From contig NZ_JACFXW010000001.1 of NCBI RefSeq assembly GCF_014158035.1, positions 2,892,001 through 2,956,000 of the forward strand: DNA of 64,000 bases, read 5' to 3'. A program made the position numbers and the translations under genes. Positions 57,428 to 64,000 of the stretch are shown one piece after another. Origin of the DNA: Rhizobium sp. G21. GTDB lineage: Bacteria; Pseudomonadota; Alphaproteobacteria; Rhizobiales; Rhizobiaceae. Positions within the stretch are counted from its first letter, which is position 1. Each line of letters begins with the position of its first letter. Under the pieces are notes generated by a model. The model did not search any database. It saw only the letters and a list, made by a program, of their open reading frames with translations, and was not told where the DNA came from.

Positions 57428-58405
57428 ATGAGCTTGCAAAAGCGGCGCGTGCGGATAGAACAGGACGAACCCAAGCCGCGCGTGCCTCTCATGTCCGAAC
57501 AGTCTCCTTTCGTCGGTTACCAGCTTCCGCCGCTCGCCTGGCTTCGCGCCTTCGAGGCGGCGGCGCGGCATGAGAGTTTCACGCTGGCCGCCACCGAGCT
57601 GAGCCTCACCCAGGCGGCCGTTTCCCATCAGGTGCGGTCGCTGGAAAAACATCTCGGCGTCACCCTGTTCGAACGGCTGCCGCGCAGCCTTCGCCTGACG
57701 GAAAAGGGCGCCGCCTATCTGCCGCCGCTGCGCAACAGCTTCGATGAACTGGCGGCGGCGACCGCCGGGCTTTTTGGCCCTGTTGGTAAGAGAAATCTTA
57801 CTCTGAGGGTGCCGATTTCCTTCATGGCGCTGTGGCTGGCGCCGCGGCTGCCGAAATTCGTGGCGCAGTGGCCGGATATTTCCCTGCGCATATCCACCGT
57901 GGTCTGGGCGCCGGCGGCGAGCGACGATGTCGCCGATGTCGATATCCGCTTCGGTGACGGCCGCTGGCCGGGGCTGAAAGCCTCGCTGTTGATGCGGCAG
58001 CCGGCGATCGTGGTTGCCGCGCCGAACCTGATTCAGGGGAATGACGACGCCGAACGCATGCGGGCGCTGCTCGATGCGCCGTCGCTCATCCATGTGACGG
58101 GCTATGAAAATCTCTGGCAGCGCTTCCTGAAGCTGATCGGCGTGTCGCTGCCGGCGTCGGCCGGCATCAATGTCGATACGACGATCTCGGCGCTGGAAAT
58201 GGCCGCCGCCGGTCTCGGGCCCGCGCTGATCCAGTCCGATCTCGCCGAGCCCTTCCTGAAGAGCGGCCGGCTGGCGCGGGCGCTGGACGCCAGCATTGCG
58301 CTGGACGAAGCGCATTACATCGTGCAACCTGAAAGCCAGCGCCGGGTGCGGCCTGAAGCCATGCTGTTTCGCGACTGGCTCGCCAAGGAAGCCGCCGGCG
58401 GCTGA
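57428..58405 (+). CDS. LysR-family transcriptional regulator (GcvA-like)
   Basis: The protein has a winged helix-turn-helix (LAWLRAFEAAARHESFTLAA, TELSLTQAAVSHQVRSLEKH, LGVTLFERLPRSLRLTEKGA) and a GcvA/AmpR-type effector domain (NLTLRVPISFMALWLAPRLP, ADVDIRFGDGRWPGLKASLL). Length is 325 residues from ATG 57428, or 304 from ATG 57491 (MSEQSPF), which fits the family better. It directly follows the dehydrogenase gene. It is a candidate regulator of the flanking methyltransferase, dehydrogenase and carnitine genes. The effector is unknown. Confidence 0.88.
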   Translation: MSLQKRRVRIEQDEPKPRVPLMSEQSPFVGYQLPPLAWLRAFEAAARHESFTLAATELSLTQAAVSHQVRSLEKHLGVTLFERLPRSLRLTEKGAAYLPPLRNSFDELAAATAGLFGPVGKRNLTLRVPISFMALWLAPRLPKFVAQWPDISLRISTVVWAPAASDDVADVDIRFGDGRWPGLKASLLMRQPAIVVAAPNLIQGNDDAERMRALLDAPSLIHVTGYENLWQRFLKLIGVSLPASAGINVDTTISALEMAAAGLGPALIQSDLAEPFLKSGRLARALDASIALDEAHYIVQPESQRRVRPEAMLFRDWLAKEAAGG

Positions 58406-58438
58406 CGCGAGACGCGTCGAATGCCGCCGACGTCTTGA

Positions 58439-59227
58439 TCAGCGGCCCTTCCAGACCGGATCACGCTTTTCGGTAAAGGCGCGGGCGCCTTCGAGATTGT
58501 CTTCACTGCCGCCGTAGAGCACATCCACCGTCTTCAGCTGGCGGCGGGTGATCTTGTTCATCGTGTCCTGGAATTTTGAGCCTTCCGCCTCGCGCACCAC
58601 TTCCTTGATGGCGGCGTAGACCAGCGGCGGGCCGCTTTCGAGCAGGCGGGCGAGCTCCCAGGCGCGCTCCATCAGCCTGTCAGCGGCGAGGATCTCGTTG
58701 ACGAAGCCCCAGCGATGGGCCTCCTGCGCATCCAGCCAGCGGCCGGTGAACAGCATATCCATGGCGATGTGATAGGGAATGCGCTTGGGCAGCTTGATGG
58801 AGGCGGCGTCGGCCACTGTGCCGGAGCGGATTTCGGGCAAAGCGAAGGTCGCGTGCTCGGCCGCCAGAATCATGTCTGTCGACAGCGCGATTTCGAGGCC
58901 GCCGCCGCAGCAGATGCCGTTGATCGCGGCAATGATCGGCTTGTTGAGATCGCGCAATTCCTGCATGCCGCCGAAGCCGCCGACGCCGTAATCGCCATCC
59001 ACCGCATCGCCGGCGGCGGCGGCCTTGAGATCCCAGCCCGGGCAGAAGAATTTCGGACCGGAGCCGGTGATGATGGCGACGCGCAGGCTCTCGTCATCGC
59101 GGAAATCCTGGAAGATCTTGCCCATGATGCGGGAGGTGATCAGGTCGATGGCGTTGGCCTTGGGCCGGTCGATGGTGACTTCCAGAATGCCGCCCTCGCG
59201 GCGGGTTTTTATGGGGGTGTCGGTCAT
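58439..59227 (-). CDS. Enoyl-CoA hydratase/carnitinyl-CoA dehydratase-like crotonase
   Basis: The 262-residue crotonase-fold enzyme has the oxyanion-hole segments AIITGSGPKFFCPGWDLKAA and GICCGGGLEIALSTDMILAA, the substrate stretch ATFALPEIRSGTVADAASIK (Glu of LPE) and the C-terminal GSEDNLEGARAFTEKRDPVW. The sequence is of the CaiD type, which hydrates crotonobetainyl-CoA to carnitinyl-CoA or the reverse. ATG 59227 (MTDTPIKTRR) is used. It is the last gene of the four-gene operon with a carnitine dehydrogenase, acyl-CoA dehydrogenase and CoA ligase, so the substrate is probably a betainyl thioester. Confidence 0.88.
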   Translation of the reverse strand: MTDTPIKTRREGGILEVTIDRPKANAIDLITSRIMGKIFQDFRDDESLRVAIITGSGPKFFCPGWDLKAAAAGDAVDGDYGVGGFGGMQELRDLNKPIIAAINGICCGGGLEIALSTDMILAAEHATFALPEIRSGTVADAASIKLPKRIPYHIAMDMLFTGRWLDAQEAHRWGFVNEILAADRLMERAWELARLLESGPPLVYAAIKEVVREAEGSKFQDTMNKITRRQLKTVDVLYGGSEDNLEGARAFTEKRDPVWKGR

Positions 59228-59270
59228 GCGGGTCTCCCGGTTGTTGTCTTGCATGTTCGTCGATGAGACC

Positions 59271-59351
59271 GTCATGCTCGGGCTTGTCCCGAGCATCTGC
59301 TGAGCCAAACCGTAAGCTGCGGCAGATCCTCGGGACAAGCCCGAGGATGAC
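59271..59351. repeat. Palindromic repeat 5' of the CaiD-like gene
   Basis: Left arm 59271-59300 and right arm 59322-59351 form an inverted repeat with nearly perfect pairing (core CTCGGGCTTGTCCCGAG in the left arm). Each arm is itself a palindrome, so a double hairpin or long stem is possible. It fills the spacer between the CoA ligase and CaiD-like genes. Confidence 0.85.
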
Positions 59352-59364
59352 GACCTTGAGCCTT

Positions 59365-61424
59365 TTACTCTCTTACGCTCACCAGCGCATCCGCTGCGAC
59401 CACGCCCTCGGGCAGGGCCATCAGCGGGTTGATGTCCAGTTCCTCGATCGTTGCCGAATGTGCGATGACGAATTCGGCGGCGGCGGCGATGGCGTTGATG
59501 AGGGCGGGCATGTCAGCCTTGGCCTGGCCGCGATAGCCGTTGAGAAGCTTGGCGATCTTGAGGCCTTGCAATGCGCGCTCGATCTCTTCCTTCGTCGTCG
59601 GCAGGGTCAGCACGGCGCTGTCCTCGATCAATTCCACCAGGATGCCGCCGGCGCCCACCGTCAGCACCGGGCCGACCACTGCGTCACGCATGGCGCCGAT
59701 GATCAGTTCGGCTGCCGGTTTGCCGGCCATCGCTTCCACCAGATAGCCCTGCGCCACCGATAGCATTGCATGGGCTGCGGCCAGCACTTCGGCTTCGGAA
59801 CGGAGATTGAGCTTGACCGCGCCGGCCTCGGTCTTGTGCGCCACGCCCGAGCCCTTGAGCGCCACGGGAAAGCCGATCTCGGCTGCGGCCTTCGCTGCGG
59901 CTTCGGGGGTGGCTGCGAACTGGCCCTTGGGGACCGGCAGGCCGAAGGGGGCGAGCGCCTGTTTGGACTGATACTCGGTCAGGGTTTGCGGTTCGCTGTC
60001 GCTGACGCTCGCCCGCAGCAGCGGCAGCGGGGCAGGGCGCGACCACGCGCGGTGGATGCGATGGGCGATGTCCACCGCAGCCAAGGCCTCGTTGATGCCA
60101 TAGAAGGCGCCGACGCCTTCCTGCATCAGCCTGACAGCCACATCCTCCGGCAGGTTCTCGCCCATCGAGGCGACGATGCCGGCATGGGCGCCGGTCGCCT
60201 GTTTGGCTGCGATGACCGCATCCACTGTTGTCATCCAGTCGGCCGGGTCGCAGCGGTCGGCGCGGGGGAAATCGAGCACGATGAGGTTGAGCGCATAATC
60301 GCCCTGCATCATGGTCGAGAAGGCGGTCGTCTGCTTGTCGCAATTGCCCCAGACGAAGGTGTGGTAATCGAGCGGATTGGAGAGCGTGACCATCTGGCCC
60401 AGCGTCTCGCGCAACACCGGAAGCTGTTCGGGCTTCAAATCACGGAAGACGATGTCGCGGTTTTCGCCAGCGTCGGCCACCAGCGAGGCCTCGCCGCCCG
60501 AGCAGCTCATCGAGGAGACGGTGTTGTCCGCCAGCGGCCCGAAGAGATGCAGGAGTTTCAGGGTTTCCAGAAGCTCCGGCAGCGTCTCGACCCGGCCGAT
60601 GCCGAGCCGGTCGAGCACGGCTGACGACACTTTGTCATTCCCTGCGAGCGAGGCGGTGTGCGACACGGTCGCCTTCTGCGCCGCTTCCGACTTGCCGACC
60701 TTCAGCGCGATCACCGGCTTTTTCAGCTCGCGGGCGCGGCGGCCGAGCAGTTCCAGCATCTCGATATCGTCAAAGCCTTCGATATGCAGTCCGACGGCGG
60801 TGACGCGGGGATCTTCCAGCGCGGCGACGGCCAGAGCCGACAGCCCCGTCTGGGCCTGATTGCCCGCCGTCATCAGATAGGCCAGCGGCAGGCCGCGCGC
60901 CTGCATGGAAATGTTGCAGGCGATGTTGGAGCTCTGCGTCAGCACCGCGACGCCGCGTTCAGTTCGCACCATGCCATGCTGGTCGGGCCAGAGCAGCGCG
61001 CCGTCGAGCATGTTGATGAAACCGTAGCAATTGGGGCCGACCACGGCCATGTCGCCGGCGGCCTCCACCAGTTGCGCCTGTAGCTCATGTCCATCGGGCA
61101 GTTCCTTGACCGCTTCGGAAAAGCCCGAGGCGTAGCAGATTGCGCCGCCCGCGCCCCGGTCGCGTAATTGCCGCATGATTTCGATCGTGAGCGTGCGGTT
61201 GACGCCGACGAAGGCGGCGTCGGGGGCGGCCGGAAGGTCTGCGACCGAGCGGTAGCAGCGATAGCCATGCACCTCGTCTTTGGTGGGGTGCACGGGCCAG
61301 ATCTCGCCCTGATAGCCCATTTTCTTGCATTGCTCGACCACACGGCCCGCCTCCTTGCCGCCGAACACGGCGATGGATTTCGGGCGGATCAGGCGGGAGA
61401 GGGAATCGGGGAGAGGGATTTCAT
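59365..61424 (-). CDS. Acyl-CoA synthetase of the ADP-forming (acetyl-CoA synthetase) type (1-base frameshift at start)
   Basis: Corrected length is about 686 residues: an N-terminal CoA-binding domain (LIRPKSIAVFGGKEAGRVVE, QGEIWPVHPTKDEVHGYRCY), a succinyl-CoA-ligase-like flavodoxin domain (VGPNCYGFINMLDGALLWPD) and a C-terminal ATP-grasp domain (YQSKQALAPFGLPVPKGQFA, FPVALKGSGVAHKTEAGAVK). It joins CoA to a carboxylate, here probably a carnitine-derived betaine. The natural start is ATG 61424 (GGAG six bases upstream), giving MKIPLPDSLSRLIRPK if one A is restored to the T-run (A on the coding strand) 61419-61421. As read, the start codon is out of frame. It lies in the carnitine operon. 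Confidence 0.88.
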
Positions 61425-61443
61425 GGCATGCTCCATAGATTAG

Positions 61444-61603
61444 GACCCCGCCCCGAAACCCCTCCCCACAAGGGGAGGGGCCAACCCGGAGCAGTCGCCT
61501 CGCTGTCAAGCTGCGCTTCTGGTCGCTGAAACGGCAAGCGGGGCGGAACGAGTGCGGCAGATTAAGCCCCTCCCCCTTGTGGGGAGGGGTTTGGGGCGGG
61601 GTC
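61444..61603. repeat. 160-bp inverted-repeat element between the acyl-CoA dehydrogenase and CoA ligase genes
   Basis: Terminal arms of about 37 bp (61444-61480 and 61567-61603) are near-perfect inverted repeats of each other. They begin GACCCCGCCCC and contain the CCCCTCCCC-ACAA-GGGG unit also found between gltX and lysS. An 86-bp nonrepeated middle lies between. This is MITE-like or a rhizobial intergenic mosaic element. Confidence 0.85.
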
Positions 61604-61626
61604 TTTATGGAGCCCGCCATAAGACC

Positions 61627-62787
61627 TTAAGCCCCGAACGGCCTGAGCAGATCGCGGCTAATGATATGCCGCTGGATCTCGGATGTGCCGTCCCAGATGC
61701 GTTCGACGCGGGCGTCGCGCCAGAAGCGGGCCAGCGGCAGGTCGTCCATCAGGCCCATGCCGCCATAGATCTGGATCGCCTGGTCGGTGACGCGGGCGAG
61801 CATTTCGGATGCGTAGAGCTTGGCGGAGGCGATCTCGCGGTTGGACGGTTTGCCCTGGTCGAGCAGCCAGGCGCCGTGCAAAGTCAGAAAATCGGCGGCG
61901 TCGATCTCGGTGATCATGTCGGCGAGCTTGAAGGAGACGCCCTGATTGGCGCCGATCGGCTTGCCGAACTGCTTGCGCTCGGCTGCATAGGGCACGCAGT
62001 AATCGAACGCGCGGCGGGCGCGGCCGACGCAATTGGCGGCCACCGTGAGCCGCGTGCCGTAAAGCCAGTCGTTTGCGAGATCGAAGCCCTTGTGGACTTC
62101 GCCCAGAATCTGGGCTGAGGACAGGCGGCAATCGTCGAAATTGAGGATGCAGTTCTTGTAGCCGCGATGGGAGACGGAATTATAGCCCTCGCGGATCTCG
62201 AAGCCCGGCGTGCCGCGATCGACCAGGAAACAGGTGATCAGCTTCTTGGGGCCGCGCGGCGTTTCTTCCTCGCCGGTGGCGATGAAGACGATGACGAAAT
62301 CGGCGATATTGGCATGGCTGATGAAATGCTTGGTGCCGTTGACGATCCAGTCGTCGCCATCGGGTTTGGCGAAGCATTTCATGCCGCGCACGTCGGAGCC
62401 TGCGCCCGGTTCGGTCATGGCGAGCGCGTCGAATTTTTCGCCCTTGGTGGCGGGGATCAGATAACGTTCGCGCTGGTCGGCGTTGCAGCCCATGAGAATG
62501 CCGGAGGGACGGCCGAAGAAGACGGTGAGCGCCATCGAGGCGCGGCCGAGTTCGCGTTCGACCAGGGCGAAGGTCAGGTGATCCAGCCCTGCGCCGCCCA
62601 CATCTTCGGGCATGTTGCAGCCGAAGAAGCCGAGTTCCTTGACCTTCCGGGCGATCTCCTGGCCCATTTCCGGCGGCACGAAGCCTTGCTTTTCGACCTG
62701 GTCTTCAAGGGGATAGAGCTCGGTTTCGACAAAGCTCCTGACCGTGTTGACGATCATGTCCTGTTCTTCGGTCAGTCCAAAATTCAT
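61627..62787 (-). CDS. Acyl-CoA dehydrogenase (crotonobetainyl-CoA reductase-like)
   Basis: The 386-residue FAD enzyme has TEEQDMIVNTVRSFVETELY, the flavin-contact AMTEPGAGSDVRGMKCFAKP, WIVNGTKHFISHANIADFVI, and the C-terminal QIYGGMGLMDDLPLARFWRD and RIWDGTSEIQRHIISRDLLR. It is close in pattern to CaiA, which acts on gamma-butyrobetainyl-CoA/crotonobetainyl-CoA. ATG 62787 (MNFGLTEEQ), behind AGGAGGAAA, is chosen; the in-frame upstream sequence lies in a palindromic repeat. It belongs to the carnitine operon. Confidence 0.92.
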   Translation of the reverse strand: MNFGLTEEQDMIVNTVRSFVETELYPLEDQVEKQGFVPPEMGQEIARKVKELGFFGCNMPEDVGGAGLDHLTFALVERELGRASMALTVFFGRPSGILMGCNADQRERYLIPATKGEKFDALAMTEPGAGSDVRGMKCFAKPDGDDWIVNGTKHFISHANIADFVIVFIATGEEETPRGPKKLITCFLVDRGTPGFEIREGYNSVSHRGYKNCILNFDDCRLSSAQILGEVHKGFDLANDWLYGTRLTVAANCVGRARRAFDYCVPYAAERKQFGKPIGANQGVSFKLADMITEIDAADFLTLHGAWLLDQGKPSNREIASAKLYASEMLARVTDQAIQIYGGMGLMDDLPLARFWRDARVERIWDGTSEIQRHIISRDLLRPFGA

Positions 62788-62819
62788 GGTGTTTCCTCCT
62801 TGTATGGAGGGCGCCGCGC

Positions 62820-62969
62820 ACCCCCTCTGTCCTGCCGGACATCTCCCCTCAAGGGGGAGAGTGGATTCCATTTTCCCGCTCGCCCAGCCGAGAGGCCAAT
62901 TGGTTGGCGCTGTCGGCGCTCCATCCAATCTCCCCCTTTAGGGGAGATGCCCGGCAGGGCAGAGGGGGT
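62820..62969. repeat. 150-bp inverted-repeat element between the carnitine dehydrogenase and acyl-CoA dehydrogenase genes
   Basis: Left arm 62820-62860 and right arm 62929-62969 are about 41 bp each and largely complementary (ACCCCCTCTG...AAGGGGGAGA against TCTCCCCCTT...AGAGGGGGT). The middle is about 68 bp. The arms differ from the 61.4-kb element. It fills the spacer 3' of the dehydrogenase gene and 5' of the acyl-CoA dehydrogenase ribosome site. Confidence 0.85.
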
Positions 62970-62985
62970 AATTCTTGCTCTTCCG

Positions 62986-64000
62986 TTACTTCTTCTGCCC
63001 GACAGACCGCCCCGCACCCTCGGGCAGCGGCAGCTTGGCATGCGCATCGATCAGCGGCTGCAGCTTCTCCATCACTTCCGGCAGCGGCGGCACGGACTTG
63101 CTCTCGCTCGATGACACATGCAGCATCAGATGTTCGCAGGTCGCCACCATCGTGTCGTCGGAGACGCGATAAAGGGACATAAAGGTATGCAGCTTCTTGC
63201 CGTCACAGGGCAGGATTTGCCCCTTGGTGTAAAGGCTTTCACCCAGCTTGCATTCCGCCAGCAGTCGCACATGGTTTTCGACCGTGTAATAGCTGTGACC
63301 GGCCTCGACATAGGCCATATCCGCGCCGATCAGGCGCAACAGCGCATCGGCGGAATCGGCGAAGCACTGGGTGTAGCGGAACTCCGTCATATGGCCGTTG
63401 TAATCGACCCAGGAGGGCTGCACCTTGAGATCCAGCAGCCGGATCGGCTGGGAGAGATCGGGGGCGGCGGGCTTGGGCGCGTTCTTCCACAGATGCGCCT
63501 CGAACTCGGCGAGCAGCTTGCCGGAGCCCCAGCCCTGGCCGCCATTCGATCCCTTCAGCGTCTGCATGATGCCGACGAGATTTTCGTCGCGGATGCGTTC
63601 CAGCTCGCGGAAGCCGTAAGCGCCGGATTGCGCATCCGACTGGCTGGCGATCTTGTCGACCAGTTCGTCGGTCAGGTCCACCACATCCATCAGCTTGGTC
63701 CAGGGCCAGGACAGGCAGGGGCCGAACTGGGCGATGAAATGGCGCATGCCGGCTTCGCCGCCAGCGATGCGGTAGGTTTCGAACATGCCCATCTGCGCCC
63801 AGCGCATGCCGAAGGAATAGCGGATCACGTCGTCGAGCGTTTCTGTGTCGCAGATGTCGTCCTGGATCAGCCACAGGCCCTCGCGCCAGACGGCTTCGAG
63901 CAGGCGGTCGCCGACAAAGGCTTCGATTTCCTTCTTGAGGATCACGCCTTTCATGCCGATCGGCGCGAGCTTGGCCTTGGCTTCTTCCAGCACCGCCGGA
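62986..64000 (-). CDS. lcdH: Carnitine 3-dehydrogenase fused to a thioesterase, 5' end outside window
   Basis: About 337 residues are visible; the start is beyond the right edge. The visible N-terminal part is the C-terminal helical domain of the 3-hydroxyacyl-CoA dehydrogenase superfamily (GDRLLEAVWREGLWLIQDDI, YSFGMRWAQMGMFETYRIAG). After a linker (KNAPKPAAPDLSQPIRLLDL) comes a hotdog thioesterase (QPSWVDYNGHMTEFRYTQCF, HSYYTVENHVRLLAECKLGE). This dehydrogenase-thioesterase fusion is known from L-carnitine dehydrogenases of rhizobia and relatives, where the thioesterase acts on betainyl-CoA. It would oxidise L-carnitine to 3-dehydrocarnitine. It is first of the visible operon lcdH, acyl-CoA dehydrogenase, CoA ligase, CaiD-like. 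Confidence 0.88.
   Translation of the reverse strand, partial: PAVLEEAKAKLAPIGMKGVILKKEIEAFVGDRLLEAVWREGLWLIQDDICDTETLDDVIRYSFGMRWAQMGMFETYRIAGGEAGMRHFIAQFGPCLSWPWTKLMDVVDLTDELVDKIASQSDAQSGAYGFRELERIRDENLVGIMQTLKGSNGGQGWGSGKLLAEFEAHLWKNAPKPAAPDLSQPIRLLDLKVQPSWVDYNGHMTEFRYTQCFADSADALLRLIGADMAYVEAGHSYYTVENHVRLLAECKLGESLYTKGQILPCDGKKLHTFMSLYRVSDDTMVATCEHLMLHVSSSESKSVPPLPEVMEKLQPLIDAHAKLPLPEGAGRSVGQKK

Overview
The window is high-GC, densely packed DNA of the kind found in an alphaproteobacterium, most likely of the order Hyphomicrobiales (Rhizobiales). The aglR/aglEFGK alpha-glucoside transporter, the ornithine decarboxylase with a long structured leader, several sugar ABC transporters under LacI-family control, an NicO/DUF1007 metal pair and a carnitine/betaine locus all fit that group. 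No rRNA, tRNA, CRISPR array, phage or insertion-sequence transposase was seen. Genus is not assigned.

Layout. 0-7.9 kb: sugar-type locus (Gfo/Idh/MocA dehydrogenase, TIM-barrel isomerase, ABC binding protein, permease and ATPase) with a divergent LacI regulator and a double operator between them. 7.9-9.1 kb: ParE/RHH toxin-antitoxin pair and a YcxB-like membrane protein. 9.1-11.2 kb: an AT-rich island holding a reverse transcriptase of the unknown-group/defence type. 11.3-15.2 kb: xylose operon (xylR-xylB-xylA). 15.3-18.7 kb: DUF1993, NicO metal exporter with DUF1007, LysR. 18.7-21.1 kb: polyamine locus (leader RNA, ornithine decarboxylase, GNAT). 21.1-25.4 kb: small cysteine-hydrolase-like protein, MerR-XRE-cupin regulator and gabT-gabD. 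25.5-31.9 kb: LigB-type dioxygenase, DUF1810, a His-rich repeat protein, lysS and gltX. 32-36 kb: TetR-controlled EmrAB-type efflux pump and an AprI/Inh-like protein. 36-47 kb: D-2-hydroxyacid dehydrogenase with LacI, MarR, creatininase-like protein, chemoreceptor, CobW/WD40/DUF2267, DEAD-box helicase. 47-53.5 kb: aglR and aglEFGK. 53.5-64 kb: aminotransferase, MttB-family methyltransferase, a 3-hydroxyisobutyrate-dehydrogenase-like enzyme with LysR, then a carnitine catabolic operon running off the right edge.

The reading frames carry many small indels: at least 14 in 11 genes, mostly one base in a homopolymer, including two in the essential gltX. No other damage is seen in those genes, so most are probably sequencing or assembly errors. 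In this annotation such genes are given as one CDS spanning the shift, with the position stated. This matters for the reverse transcriptase, which looks broken in three places but may be intact in the organism.

The most interesting region is the reverse transcriptase island with its unassigned 5' noncoding stretch. Next are the His-rich repeat protein, the three different palindromic elements sitting in all three spacers of the carnitine operon, and the well-defined operators of four local regulators.
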